This document shows, one piece after another, positions 34,155 through 46,533 of a stretch of DNA of 64,000 nt (position 1 is the first letter of the stretch; each line of letters begins with the position of its first letter). The stretch is taken from positions 152,374,058 to 152,438,057 of the forward strand of contig NC_133537.1 in NCBI RefSeq assembly GCF_048544455.1, read 5' to 3'. The position numbers and the translations under genes are program-made. This DNA comes from Silene latifolia. Taxonomy: Eukaryota > Streptophyta > Magnoliopsida > Caryophyllales > Caryophyllaceae. Below the pieces are notes generated by a model. It was not told where the DNA came from. It worked only from the letters and a program-made list of their open reading frames with translations, and ran no database searches.

Positions 34155-36513
34155 TATATCTATATGGTCCACCAAAAACAAGTGTGGGGGAGGATTTATC
34201 ATTGTAAGATATGTACATATTTCCTTTTTGATGCAATTTTCAAAAAAAAAAATCTCGGTCAGGTGAAAACCCACAAGGGTGGGCACCTAGGCAAGAAGGG
34301 GAAGGTGGCCGAGGACGGAATGAAAACCCGAAAGGGCGTTCCGGGCAAAATGAAGAATTGAGTTGCAAGCCACCAATGAAAGGTAAGGAAAAAGCTAAGG
34401 TGAAAACCCGAAAGGGCACCTTAGACAAAATGAGGGATTTTCAAAAAAAAAAAATAAATAAATAAAAACAAATTGAAAAATGAAAAAAATGCAACACCAA
34501 AAAGATGGTGTGATAAGAAGGGAGCGATAAGGAGGATCTTGGAAGAAGGTTAGGCTAGTTTAATTTCTTTTTTAGTCACAAAAGGTTGTCCCAAATTGGT
34601 GGTTTCTTCTTGGGTTGTTAGGTTGTGATGTTGTGGTGTTATCCAACCTAGTAACCATGGCTTGCATTTGTATGGAGTGATAAGGGGGTGTTATAAGTAG
34701 TGATGAGTTGTGTTCGGTAGGAGGATTGATGGGTCACTTTGCTATTGCCTTGGGATGAGGCAAGGGTGACCAATACTACTTCCTTGGGAGACATAAGAAG
34801 GGAGGATTTGATTGATGAGTCGGAGTTGGTGGTGTGTTGTGTCGTTGTTAGAGGGTGATATAAGGAGGGGGTGTGAGAGAAGAGTGTGTGTCAAATTTGA
34901 GTCTAGATTTTCCTTTAATCGGTTGATTGTTAATGAGGGAGATATAAGAAGGTAGTCGTGAGGGAAGAGTGGTCAATTACCCTCATGCTCACCTAAAGAC
35001 TTATGTAAATGCTTGTTCCAAGTTTTGCTCGGGATGAGCAAAAGTCTAAGTGTAGGGGTATTTGATGGAGTCAAATATGTCGTGCCAATTTGTGTCTATT
35101 AGGTTGTTTATTCGAGTTTTGTGGCCAAGTTTATGCACTAATCTTGGACATGCACCGGCTTATTCCGTTTCCTTGTAGCTTTGGTCACAATGAGCTTTAC
35201 CTTGGGTTATTCATCTCACAAGACAAACTCAAGCATCCATATCTATCAGCCGAGGTGAAAATTTCATTTTGCATCCACTGGGTTATGAAGCTCACACTAA
35301 CCAAGCAATGACAAGTGAAGACGGGAAGGAAATGATCAAGCTGATGATCGAATTTTGGAGACGGATTCCCGTCCCGGGCGCAGCCTGCGCCAAATTGCGC
35401 TGCCTGCGCCTCTTCCCAGATCCTGCGCATTCTTAATTAAACACGGGCTTAAAATTCCGTGTTTGGGCTTTCATGAGACGGTTTAACCTAGAAGAGAGTG
35501 CAGCCTCATATATAGTTCATGTTTTGAAGACCTAGATTAGCACCTCATTATTGAATAATCAAAAAGACTTGTATGAAGGAAAAACTTAGTATTTTGGAAA
35601 AAGTTGTAATCTTTAGTTGGATTTTGATGTCAATCTTTCCATTAACCTTGGATTCATCTATGGTTATGGAAGGCTAGACCCTTTTGCTTGGTGTAATTTG
35701 GTAGACACTACAATTCCTTAAGCTTTGTAAGAATCTCTTAATCTTTCCTCAATAATTATTGTATATTCCTTGATGTTCATGTTTATGTTGGATGTTATTG
35801 TGTTAGGAGTAGCTAACCTTGCATGTTAAATTGTTAATCATCTTACTATTGCAATCCTAGTAGCAAGCTTCCATCTTTGTGAATTTGGTTTAAAGTTTGT
35901 ATCTTTGTGAGTGGAATTTGCATGTTGATCCTTGGGTTAGTTGGATTAAGCCTCCTAAAGGATTAATCTTGACTTTTTTGTTTGGAATTGATCTTAATGC
36001 TCTTGTGTGTAAGCCTTGTTGTGGTTTTCAATTGGGTGACCATATACGTAGGATTAACTACTCTAGCTTAGGAGCAAGTAATCACCATCTTACAAAAGTT
36101 GTTGAGCAATTGTTGAGGGATGAAAAGAGAGAGTCTTTGTGCTTAGGAAGTAGATGTTGAACCATATTACACGAAGTTTCTCCATCTTATTGAATCTTGC
36201 ATACTAGTTGTTTGTTGAATTGTCTCAATAGAAAAGTCTCCAATTTTACTCTTTTTCATGTTTGTTTCCAACCAAATGCCTTTTCCATCTATGTTTCCTA
36301 TAAGTTGAACATTGTTAATAGCGCCATTGTTTGTGATTAGTTTAATTTGTTGAGTCAAAATTATCATTAGTGTCCTAAATAGTTTACAATTCAAGTATTA
36401 GTTAAAGGTCCTTCCCTTGGGTTCGACCCTAGCTTACCATATTACTGCCTTATTGTTAGTAGTTAGTTGAGTCTAGTTAGGTTCATAAATTGTTAATTTG
36501 ATAGTTAATTCTA
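34155..36513 (+). mobile_element. 3' end of an Athila/Tat-like Ty3/gypsy element
   Basis: The region has no long ORF. Three copies of a motif like GAAAACCC-x-AAGGGC lie near 34265, 34322 and 34401. After a T/G-rich spacer the text reads AAGTGTAGGGGTATT and then TGATGGAGTC at 35063. This looks like a polypurine tract followed by an LTR start. Non-coding tails with GAAAACCC...GGGC repeats and a GGGTTCGACCC stretch near the LTR end are typical of Athila-type elements. The Sirevirus-like element borders it on the left and a MULE-like element on the right. The assignment is by resemblance only. Confidence 0.45.
35063..36513 (+). repeat. Putative Athila-like LTR, interrupted on the right
   Basis: The LTR starts TGATGGAGTC behind a purine-rich tract. 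It contains a paired GC-rich palindrome block at 35378-35420 (GCGCAGCCTGCGC, then GCGCTGCCTGCGC) and TTGGGTTCGACCC near 36417. The MULE-like element appears to have inserted near its end, because GTTAATTCTA at 36504 is matched by GTCAATTCTA at 44311. The true LTR end was not identified. Confidence 0.4.
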
Positions 36514-36680
36514 TCGTGGAAGTGGTAAACGACCCTCTTAAGTTTGCTATGATGTGAGATTAGCCCCCTTAACTTTGCATTGGAGTAAACAAGCCCCTTA
36601 ACTTTGCTATAAAGTGAAATCAAACTCTTTCTATTTTTTCGGTCAAAATCTCACCAGAATTTTCAATTTCTCAGCAATTT
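36514..36680 (+). repeat. Left terminal inverted repeat of the MULE-like element
   Basis: It reads outward-in through GTAAACGACC, CCCCTTAACTTTGC (twice) and GGTCAAAATCTCACC. It pairs with 44140-44310, with scattered mismatches that indicate age. Confidence 0.75.
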
Positions 36681-37689
36681 CTCATCAAATCCGATGGAAT
36701 ATGAAGCATGGTTAAACCCATCTCAATCTCAGCAGAATCCAAGTACCCAGTACTCGACTTATCGAAAAAATTGAACAAACTCCTAATCATAATCTCGCTC
36801 TTCTCCTTTGTTTCATGCAATGCCTATAACACATCCTCCAATAGACTACTTAATTTGAGATTTCGAGTACAAATTCCGCAAAATAACCACTAATAATTCC
36901 AAGGAATTTGTAATATTAATTAACAGTAACAGAGAACTTAAGATGAATATGGAATTAATACCATAGAATTCAATTGCACAATAAATAATAATGTTGATCC
37001 GACAAATTGAGGTCGTTGCAAACAATGGCAGATGTTACCGGAAAATCGACGGTCGCCGGAGATCGCCTGAAAATGGCATTGATTTTAATTTGGGGGAACT
37101 GTGATGATTAATGCATTGATTGAAGAGTGTGTAAAATGTGTGATGTTGGTATGAGCAAACCAAACTGAGAAATTGGTGAGAAACTACGATACTCGGACAC
37201 GTGTGTTGAGTGGCGTGTTCCGTATCGATACGATACGATACGGGATATGATACGGGATACGTACCGGATACGCCAATTACTGACGCGATACGGACACGAC
37301 AACGACAATGGAAACATCTTGATCTTGATCTTAATTTTGATGCAAAAACAAGACTTAACTGTAATATTTTAATACTTATGTATGAAAATGATCTTATCTT
37401 GATCTTGATCTTTGGTGAGGAAGAGATTGATCTTGATCTTTGTGTGAGGGAGAGTGGTGTGTGTGGAAAAGGAGAGAGAGAAGGAGAACTTGCGGGTGGT
37501 GTAATACTGTAATGGGTAGAAAGATTAAGGTTTTATTTTTTAAAAGAGAAGTGTGGGGCAGGGGGTGGGTAGTTGGGTTAATGATACACAACTGTAAAAG
37601 GTGATAATATTTTAATAATTACTATTGTACTATTTTTTACAGTGTTTCTTTTTCTTTTTTTGGTGCAAATGAGGGGCAAGCCCCGGCAA

Positions 37690-38706
37690 CTAATTAGCTA
37701 TTAAACGGGGAATAGTTACCCCAAGAATGTCCTCGCGCAAAATAGTACGAAGAGCTCCGGTTGGAGCCTGAATAAATGATTTAGTAGTACTCGACTCTAC
37801 TCCTTGATTAGCGAGCCAATTTGCTGCTCTATTTGCCTCTGTATAACAATGCTTCAGCTCCACTTTCCAGCTGTTGTCGAAAATAAGGTCCTTGCAATTT
37901 TTAACTATGGAGCGCAAATTGTTACTCACTAATTGCTCCTCAAGAATCAGTTTTATGCATGGGGAATTGTCGATATGAATAAGAAGCTTGTCAATATGTA
38001 AACTCCGAGCTCGTTCAAGACCCGCTTCTAGAGCCAATAACTCAGCTCTCATCGATGTCCAATACCCACTTGAGAAATAAAAGGTATCGATAAAATTACC
38101 TGTTTCATCCCGAAAAAGACCCCCACAACCTGTCGGTCTAGGATTGCCTTTAGAAGCTCCATCGGTGTTGAGTAGAGTCCAACCATAAGGTGGTGGAAGC
38201 CACCTAATAAAAACTTCTTGCCTACCGAAACCGGGCAGAGGGATAAACAGCGAGAATCGATCAAAGGCCGACTTGGATGAATTGAATTGCTGGTGAAGAA
38301 ATGCTTGCGGGTCGATGGGGTTGTCTTCATCATGGCCAAACACGATATTGTTTCGCCATCTCCAAATCCACCAACAAGTAATAGCGAATCGCATCGACCA
38401 ATCCTCCGACGCATTCGGTATACTATTGCTTGCATTGAGAACCAGCCAATCATTATACGAGGAAGTATAAAAATAGTTGTGGGAGGACAAATTACTAATT
38501 TGGCTCCAAATGTTGCGTGACACAGGGCACACGCGGAGGAGATGGTCCAAAGTTTCCTCTTCACTGTGACACCTTGGGCAGATAGAGTCATATCCCATTC
38601 CGCAACGAACGTGATTAACATTATGCATTAATCGTCCATGAGTAGCTAGCCATAGGAACATTCTAATATGTTGTTGAACCGGAAGACGCCATATGACCCT
38701 CCTCAT
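37690..38706 (-). pseudogene. LINE ORF2 C-terminus: zf-RVT and RNase H
   Basis: A zf-RVT region (WRLPVQQHIRMFLWLATHGRL...CPRCHSEEETLDHLLRVCP, residues about 4-60) is followed by an RNase H fold (LLNTDGASKGNPRPTGCGGLFRD, then MRAELLALEAGLE, then IHIDNSPC and EANRAANWLA). It has the expected D-E-D residues. RNase H at the end of ORF2 is usual for plant L1 lineages. The frame is open for 338 codons and ends near the element's 3' end. The preceding part (38707-39260) has lost its frame. Confidence 0.85.
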
Positions 38707-39262
38707 AGGTGACTCGGGTTCATTGAATAAATCCGGGCTTTAATAATTGCTAGAGCGGATTTAATGGAAAAATTCCCAGAAGTCGTACCTTTCCAAAAAA
38801 CAGTGTCCTCGAGTTCTGGGTCCGGACTAAGCGAGAAACTCGCTATTTTTTGTAATTCGATTTGAGGTAAATAATTAGCAAATAAATCTCATTTCCATCC
38901 GGTAGCTTCATTCCACATCTCACTGACTGTTGTGCCTAGAATATCTGTTGGAATAGGAGGATGGCTTTATCGGATAAACAATCGTCATCCACCCAGCTAT
39001 GGTCCTAAAAAAGTGTATCTCTTCCTTTGCCTATGGCCATGACTGTACCTTTAGAAATTGTATGAACTTGAGACGTGATCCCGGCCCACACACTTGACAT
39101 ATTACTCTTGGGTTGAAACATGTCCACATCACAGCGTCCGCTATAATATTTGAAACGAAGAACTCGAGCCCAAAGTTTAGTGTGCTTAGAAAGAACTCGA
39201 TAACCAAGTTTTGTTAGGAAGGCTGCATTTGATTGTCTAGCCGAAGTGATACCGAGTCCACC

Positions 39263-40735
39263 TTATGATTTTGGGCGTTGAATGGTCTCCCAAGAAATTA
39301 AATGGACCGGTTTCTTGAGTTCATCGCCACCCCATAAGAAGCGTCTCGATTTTTTATCAATTGAATCACATACCGTTCTTGGAATCTTAGCTGCTTGCAT
39401 TGTGTAATTGGCCATAGTCGAGAGGGTAGATTGTAACAATGTGGCTCTTCCAGCAAGGGAAAGCCGTTTAGTAGACCATCCCGAGAGTCGATTATTAATT
39501 TTTTCTTCAAGATGAGAGTAAGTGCTCCGGTTAATTCGACCATTAATCGTAGGAACGCCAAGGTATATTCCCAAATCAGCCGTCTCCTCAAAGCCTAGTG
39601 CATTACTCGCGAAATTTCGAATAATAAGGGGAGTGTTGTTCGAGAAAAGTACTCGTGATTTTGACCTACTAACTTTCTCACCTGATGCGCGACAGAAGTT
39701 ATCGAGCATCCATTTGATAGTCAAGGCTTGTTCGACTGTTGCTTCACCAAATAAGACCATGTCGTTGGCGAAAAATAAATTATTTATAGCAGGACCATTA
39801 CGACATACCGAGATAGGCTGCCATTTACCCACTCTAAATTCAACATCAATGGCTTGTTGGAGCTTCTCTAAGCACATTACAAATAAATAAGGCGATAATG
39901 GGTCGCCTTGTCTGACTCCACGAGAAGGTAAAAATTGCTCAGTCGGCTCCCCGTTCCATAAAACTTGCATTCTTGGTGATGTAACATACTCTATGATTGT
40001 GTCACGGAGTAGACTCGGGATGCTCATATCAGTTAGGGTGTTATATATAAAGGCCCAGTGAAGACGGTCATATGCTTTTTCTAGGTCGATCTTAATAGCC
40101 ATATAATATTTCTTGCCCTTTTTTTGACGCATTATATGAATTACTTCTTGGAATATAACAATATTTTTCGTAATTTGTCTACCTGGAACGAACCCGCTTT
40201 GTGTTTCCGAAATAAGAAAGGGAAGTACCTTTTTAATACGGTTAACTAGTACTTTACTGACGATCTTATAAGCGACATTGCAGAGGCTTATAGGCCTAAA
40301 TTGCGAAACCAATTCGGGCCCTGTAACTTTGGGAATAAGAACAATATGTGTGTCATTTAATCCTTCAGGAAATCCCTTTCCCTCGAGAGCATTAATAACC
40401 ATCGGACATAAAGATGATTCAACGATCGTCCAATGTTTCTGATAAAATATAGCTTGGAAACCGTCTGGACCCGGAGCCTTTAAAGAACTCATGTTGTGAA
40501 TGACATGTTCTATTTCAGCGATAGTAAATGGTTTAGTTAGCCATTTCCAGTCCTCGTTGGTATATTCTTGAAACAAATCATAAGGAATATCGGCATCTGT
40601 GTCATAAGGCGTATCTTCAGTGTATAAATTCTTGAAGTAATTAACAACCAGATTTTTTACTTCATCCGAGTCCTTTGTCCACTCCCCTGCCTCATTTTGT
40701 AATGCTGAGATTTTGTTTTGCCATCTTCTAACCAA
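39263..40735 (-). pseudogene. LINE ORF2, reverse transcriptase part, catalytic Asp changed
   Basis: The 490-codon frame holds RT blocks: LKAPGPDGFQAIFYQKHW, THIVLIPKV, QFRPISLCNVAYKIVSKVLVNRIK, SGFVPGRQITKNI, KIDLEKAYDRLHWAF and SRGVRQGDPLSPYLF. The normally invariant F-A-D-D box reads FANDMVLFGE near 39760, so the first metal-binding aspartate is asparagine. Together with upstream frame breaks this predicts no activity. The order and motifs are those of plant L1 elements. Confidence 0.9.
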
Positions 40736-40836
40736 AGTACTAATATGAAAATAGGGGGTATTTCGATCCCCGTCGGTAATAAATTCAATTCGGGATTTTT
40801 GGTACCAATAAATTTCCTCCCTTTCAAGTACCTCGT

Positions 40837-41850
40837 CTAATTCTTTGCGAAGGGCGGATTCAAGGGCAATAAGACATTTCTCTTAGTAATGGCAAGCTTC
40901 TTTTGACAGCCTTCAATTCGGTCATACATGGATTTCTTTTGTCTAAATATATTGCCAAAAATAGTTTCGTTCCATTCTTGCAATGACTTCGACAACTCGC
41001 TAAGACGTGTGGGAAAGGGGCCTTGTTCAGGCCATTTTTCAGCAATAAAAGTCGAGAAAAGTTCGTGAGTCATCCACGCGGCCTGAAATCGAAAAGGCTT
41101 TTGTAGCGAATTGAGTGGAGCAAACCCATTAGGAGCTATCAATAGAGGACAATGGTCAGACTGGAATGCAGGAAGATGTCGAACGCTAGCATCCTCATGT
41201 ATCGTACCCCCACTCCACGTTGCACAGAGCACGGTCTAATCTAGCACTTTGACGAGTCTCTAGTGAATTTTCCCGAGCCCAGGTATAAGCAGGACCCGAA
41301 AATTCTAATTCTAGCAATTCACAGTTCTCAATCCAGTTATTAAAGTTTTCACACCTTTTGGCCATGCTTGAATTACCCCCATGGCGTTCAGCAAGTGATC
41401 GAGTCTCATTAAAATCTCCTGCTAATAACCATGGTTTATTGTTGGTACGTGCGAATTCTTCAAGCTCGGTCCATAAAGCTCTACGATTAGTTGGGTCGGG
41501 ACTAGCGTAGATAGCAGTGAACAACCAAGGAACACCCCCTGTTCGGGACACCTCTAAAGTAATAAATTGTGTGTGTTTGTAGACTGGTTCAACTTTGATA
41601 AAATATGTTCTCCAGTATACCCAAATCCCGCCACTGAAACCAATGGCATCAACCCAAGTATGACCATCATAACCAATAATTTTACGGATATTCTCGGCAT
41701 GATCGCCACTCATGTGGGTTTCGACTAAGGCTAAAATAGACGGTTTATAAGTCTTGACTACTTCTTTTAGAGTAGCAATTTTAGTCCTGTTTCCCGTTCC
41801 TTGGATATTCCACACCATACAAGTGATTGGTGGTACGTTAGGCATAAGAT
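40837..41850 (-). pseudogene. LINE ORF2, endonuclease part
   Basis: An APE-type endonuclease starts at about MPNVPPITCMVWNIQGTGN (41848). Conserved patterns are WNIQG, ALVETHMSG, WVDAIGFSGGIWVYW, FTAIYASPDP, LLAGDFNETR, and the C-terminal SARLDRAL. A frame change near 41195 leads into SDHCPLLI, with the conserved SDH at about 41150. This domain nicks target DNA to prime reverse transcription. The frame to RT is broken again at about 40840. Confidence 0.85.
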
Positions 41851-42071
41851 TTGGTATTCTATCTGACATAACAATTGGTAAAGAAGGTAAAGTTGATAGA
41901 TATGCTCGACTTACGAGGGATAGCACGTCATTAATGCTCCATGGTATCGACATTTCCACTATGAGTGTCGACGGATTCTCCGGAATTGATTCGAACTTGA
42001 AGTCCATGCTCGGTGATTCTCCCACCATTATCCCCAGAATTGGAGCCACCATCCCTTGTTTTGGGGAAATT

Positions 42072-43618
42072 TTAAAGCTTCTCGATGGTGGAATCATTAC
42101 TATCTGGGGGAGCTCCTGAGAATGGCATGTTACTGGGAGATATGTCTCTAATTTTTCCGTGAAATGAAACGACATTAGTTACCGTTTCAGGCGGGATGTT
42201 TTCTGTGTTTGAATTCTCAGGGGTTAGAGCTGGATTGCTTGTAGTCGTCGTTTTTGTAATAGTTGCAGTAGATTTTAGGTTGGTGATATTATGTAGAACA
42301 AGGTTTACTCGAGGTTGGATATTTTTGTTTGAATTAAAGCTATTAGCGGAGGATTTTTGGGTTCGAATTTGGGTAGGATTTTTAGAGTTGGTAGCATTTT
42401 TGGAAATAAACGATTGATTGTTTTTGGTTAAGGAAAGAGTATTTTGTTGAATATTTTGTGGAGCAAAATTAGAAATTATAGATGGAATTACCTTTGACTG
42501 AATAACTGGTTGAATTATATTATCACTAGAATCTTGGGGATTGGAATTGAGGATATCGTATCTTGACCCGGAAATATTGTTTCCAAAATTGAATATACTT
42601 GACTCTCCATTCCCTGTGTTCGTCACAAATGGTTTATCGACCTTTGGTGGAGCTCTTCTCCTCGGAAGTTTCTTAACTAGCATCCAATCTCCAAATTTTT
42701 CCGTAAGTTCCGGGACAGGGGTGGTAGATGTAGCCTTGTTAATAAGATTTTCTTTCGGACTGTTAATGTTGTTCTCTGTATTTCCATCGTTAATGATACT
42801 ACCTGCACTTAACATTTAAATATACAATGCTCCGCTGCGTGGCCAATTGTTCCACACTTGAAACAAATGGATTTTAGACCTTCATACTGGATACGATAGA
42901 TTTTTCCGTTCAACCAAACTTCAAAAGCAGAGGTTTATCGATATTAACTTCGACGCTCATATGAGTAAACTGCCCTCGTTCCGCAAGAGCTGTATTTTTA
43001 TCAATCCTTATGACTTTCCCTATTTTCGCTCCAACTCGCCTTAGGAATCCTTATTGAAGAATTCCACTGGCAGATTCGAAATGCGAACCCAGGCTGGAAT
43101 AAATTTGATTTCATCATTGGATGGGACAAAATTTGGGATCCATTTGCGAATGATAATGTAGTGGTCATCAACCATCCACGGACCTTGAGTTAAAACGTGC
43201 TCATAATCCTGTAGAGACGGGAATTTGGCCACATAATATGCATCATTAATATCGATTAGTGTTAGTTTGCCTTTAATTTACCACTTTGCATTAAGTTTTC
43301 GAATCATGAGAGGTATCCGATTTTCTTATCAAAAACTTTGATAATTAGCGCATGACGCCAAGGCCTACGGAGATTGATTTTTTCCTCTTTGGACAGAAGT
43401 ATCTTGGGGCATGTTGAATCGTCATCACCATCTTCACCAATGTCTTCGTCTGAATCGATGTCAATATCATAATCTGCATTAATTTGGTCAACTAGATCTG
43501 AACTGGCACATCGATATCCTTGAACTTTGTAACGGAATGATAAAGGTGAAGAATCTGCTGCAACACTCATGGGGCTTGATAAGATTTGTTGAGATGATGC
43601 ATTAGAATCTATTGACAT
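42072..43618 (-). pseudogene. LINE ORF1 (DUF4283 and zinc knuckle)
   Basis: An acidic N-terminus (DIDIDSDEDIGEDGDDD) precedes a DUF4283-like region (FPSLQDYEHVLTQGPWMVDDHYIIIRKW, then IPAWVRISNLPVEFF). After a frame change near 43045 it reads RRVGAKIGKVIRID, and after another near 42930 it reaches the CX2CX4HX4C knuckle CFKCGTIGHAAEHC (about 42826-42870). A Ser/Asn/Thr-rich C-terminus runs to 42072. ORF1 proteins of plant L1 elements bind the element RNA. Frame changes make this one a pseudogene. Confidence 0.8.
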
Positions 43619-43973
43619 GGAATTGGATGACTCCGAGTTTTAAAATTCAGAAATATGAATGGTTTTCCTTTTGGCATTCTTTGTTAACGGAGGAAAATGG
43701 TGGTTCTCCGTGTCCATATTAGTATCAACATTTGGTGATTCAAAAGATTGGTGATTGTCCGGCCTATGGCCGGTGTCTGGGTTATGCATAAAAATGAGAT
43801 TTTTTCAGAGAGAATTTTAGAGAGAGATAATATTAACTAAAATTTAAGTTATAGTTTTTCTTTTTCTAATAAAGAGAGATACGGGCAGTATACTCTATAA
43901 CAAGACTTGTATAAAACAAAAAAAGTACAGTATAAAGTATATTTTTTATTTATTTCTCAAATATAATAATAAT

Positions 43974-44010
<37 letters not shown>

Positions 44011-44139
44011 ACGTATCGTATCCGTGTCTAACAAAAAGTCCAGATACTCCTTTGATCGTATTCCCGTATCTATTAAAATTCAAAATCACGTGTCGGATAC
44101 TCTGATACGTATCGGATACGATACTTTGTATCCGTGTCT

Positions 44140-44310
44140 GAGTAACATAAGTTAGAAATTGAAAGATCCGGTGAGATTTTGACCGAAAAAATAGAAGGGG
44201 CTTGATTTCACTTTAGAGCAAAGTTAAGGGGCTTGTTTACTCCCAAAGCAAAGTTAAGGGGGTTAATCTCACGGTATAGCAAACTTAAGGGAGTCGTTTA
44301 CCACTTCCCC
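44140..44310 (-). repeat. Right terminal inverted repeat of the MULE-like element
   Basis: It is the inverted partner of 36514-36680. The repeat motif AAAGTTAAGGGG occurs twice, matching the twice-present complement on the left. Confidence 0.75.
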
Positions 44311-44320
44311 GTCAATTCTA

Positions 44321-44652
44321 GTAATAACGACAACTGGTATTTCTCTATCGGCGTCCATCTTGGGAGCGAGCGCCTTTTGGATTGCTAAAGTTAAAAGCGT
44401 ATTCTAGTATTGAGGTTTTTGTTTGCCAATTTGGATATCATGTATGCAAAGGCATGGAAATTGGCGTTGTTACACTTTTCAAGACATTTCCTCTTTGCTT
44501 CCGATTTTTCATTGTTTATGTCTCAATTTGGTACCTAGGATCCTTAATAAACGCATTCAAGGTCTAACTTATAGGGCCATGAGAATGTAAACAAACTTTC
44601 TCTACCGCTGCCAAAAAAAATACAATTTAGAAGGGAATATAGTGATAGGATA
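44321..44652. other. Flank between MULE-like element and Helitron
   Basis: No gene is seen. Bases 44605-44652 match 49312-49348. This is one half of a repeat unit that was split by the Helitron insertion at 44653. Confidence 0.5.
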
Positions 44653-46228
44653 TCTACCTAGTATAAAAGCTAGGTTTTTCTTTGGCTTTTCATTGATCGC
44701 TATTTTTTAGGAGAAGAAAAACTTTTTGTTATGTGTGCAGCAAGTCAGCAAACCACGTTCTTTAGGGGGATTTATTTAATCTCTTTGGCCGTTAATCATT
44801 GATTATTGAGCATGAGCATAATATTAGCAAAATGAGCATAATAAAATCATACATTAAAAACAATACATTATACATATAATAAATAGATGATACATTCCAG
44901 TGATAAAAAAACGGCCAATAATAAATCTCCATACATTAAATATTTCCTAACATAATTCATACATATATTTGAATAATATCTAATACAAAAAAAAAATTAG
45001 AAAATCCTAAATTACAAAAACTTTGAATAAAATCCTTGAATTACAAATTTTAGTAGATATAATCCTTGAATTAAATAATATCCCATATACATATGGATAT
45101 AAAACACTAAAATAACTTAATTGTTCGAAAAATATGTTGAAATTTTTTTAGTGATGTGATAAAAAAAAAAGAGAAAATTAGAAAGAATATAGTTATGGAG
45201 TATACTAATTACTTATTAGAGTATATGCTTTAAAAATTAACAAGCGATAAGTTACATATTATTAAAGTATAACTAGTTTTAACACCCGTGAAAATCACGG
45301 GTTGAATCAAAAACCTTTTATTTTTGCTAATAAGCTCATTATGATACACTTAGGAACCAACCCTACCATGATTATTTACGACAATTATACAAACGACGGA
45401 AGTTCAAATCATCGGTAAAAGAAATAAAGTTGCACGAAAAAAGCTATTGAAAGACCTTGATTGAAGCGTTACCTCCATGTACTTGAAACTCGAGAAAATT
45501 CTTTAATAAAATTAAATAGAATGAGAAACATTTTTTACCATGTTATTGATGTGTGAAAAATATATCTCAAATTAAATTTCCATTTAAGACGGGCATATCC
45601 GGCTTAACTTTAGAACGTGTTAAGTACCACATAAGACAAATATAAAATACATTGAGATTTTGACCCGGTTTATTCTTGACGGATATATCTGTCTTAAAGA
45701 AAACCTACGGAAAAATATATATACAATCAAATTAAGATGGCTATCTAAATGTTGACTCATGATTAGTGATATATAAGTAATTATATTACATTGTTCTCCA
45801 CTTATCCGTACTATTTTCTCTCAAGGATCTCCTTTTATGGCCGATTGTGGAAAGTTTGTTACATTTACTTATCGTTCTACACTTTTATGCAATGAGTTCT
45901 TAAATCGAAAGCAAACAACATTATTTTGTTTCAGGGTCTAAATAAATAATAAGCTTTGAATTGTTTATTTAATTGTGTATGGGTATAACCCCCTTCAAAT
46001 ACAATAGTAATACATGCATCTTTTATTTATCAGATAAGAATTTGTGATTAGTGTTTATTGTATTACTTAATTGTGAGTTGTATCCGGTATTGTTTATATT
46101 AATAAACATGATAATAGTATTATATAATCACTTGGCTATTTATATGTTTTTGCCTTCTAATTTCAGTATAACAAAAGAGGGGGTGTCAAAATTGGTCCTA
46201 GCAAAGATGTTGTTCCTTGTTATTGTTA

Positions 46229-46518
46229 GGCCTCGTTTGATTGTCATACAGAAATAATTTCCCATGATTTTGCAAAACACGTGAATTGTCAAAAAACTTG
46301 TTTGGTTGACATCATGGAGTTGGATTCATGCGGGAGTTTCCAATTACCTAGGGGGCGTAGGTAATTAAACTCCTCCATAATGGAGGAATTGGGATTAGGA
46401 AAATGCAATTCACGTGATCTTGGTCAAACAAACAACCTTCATTTTCCAATTCACGTGAATTTCCAATTCACGTGAATTTCCAATTCACCCACTTTTAATG
46501 GGACAACCAAACAACACT
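46229..46518. mobile_element. Harbinger/Tourist-type MITE inside the inner Helitron
   Basis: A 290-bp non-coding element has imperfect inverted ends (GGCCTCGTTTGATTGTC and, inverted, AGTGTTGTTTGGTTGTC). It is flanked by the 3-bp duplication TTA at 46226-46228 and 46519-46521. Inside, the word AATTCACGTGAATT is repeated and can fold. Size, TTA target and GGCC-TTTGG-like ends fit Tourist MITEs. Confidence 0.75.
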
Positions 46519-46533
46519 TTAGAGAAGATTACA

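Larger units (their letters stand above)
37655..43856 (-). mobile_element. Full-length plant L1-type LINE, inactivated
   Basis: On the minus strand it has ORF1 (43618-42072), endonuclease, RT, a zinc-binding region and RNase H, ending with a short T-run (37655-37661) that is the poly(A) tail in antisense. A 10-bp duplication TTTCTTTTTC lies at 37645-37654 and 43857-43866. It is low-complexity and so only moderately convincing. About 6.2 kb is full length for a plant L1. Several frameshifts and a catalytic-site change show it is dead. It sits inside the MULE-like element. Confidence 0.85.
36514..44310. mobile_element. MULE-like element with long inverted ends, carrying a LINE
   Basis: About 150 bp at each end are inverted copies: GGAAGTGGTAAACGA(C) at 36518 and its reverse complement at 44294-44308. 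They continue inward through TTTGCTATxxxGTGAGATTA and TTCGGTCAAAATCTCACC. The flanks GTTAATTCTA (36504-36513) and GTCAATTCTA (44311-44320) look like an aged 9-10-bp duplication, as in Mutator-like elements. Without the LINE (37655-43856) only about 1.6 kb remain, with no transposase, so it is non-autonomous. Inner copies of GATACG/CGTATC words face each other at 37205-37300 and 44010-44140. Confidence 0.65.

Noticed and set aside
34164-34428. Lys/Gly-rich and antisense ORFs in the Athila-like tail
   Set aside because: They are explained by the GAAAACCC...GGGC repeats; there are no domain motifs.
37394-37591. Small ORFs around 37.1-37.6 kb
   Set aside because: They lie on GATCTTGATCTT and GATACG repeats inside the MULE-like element and have no motif.
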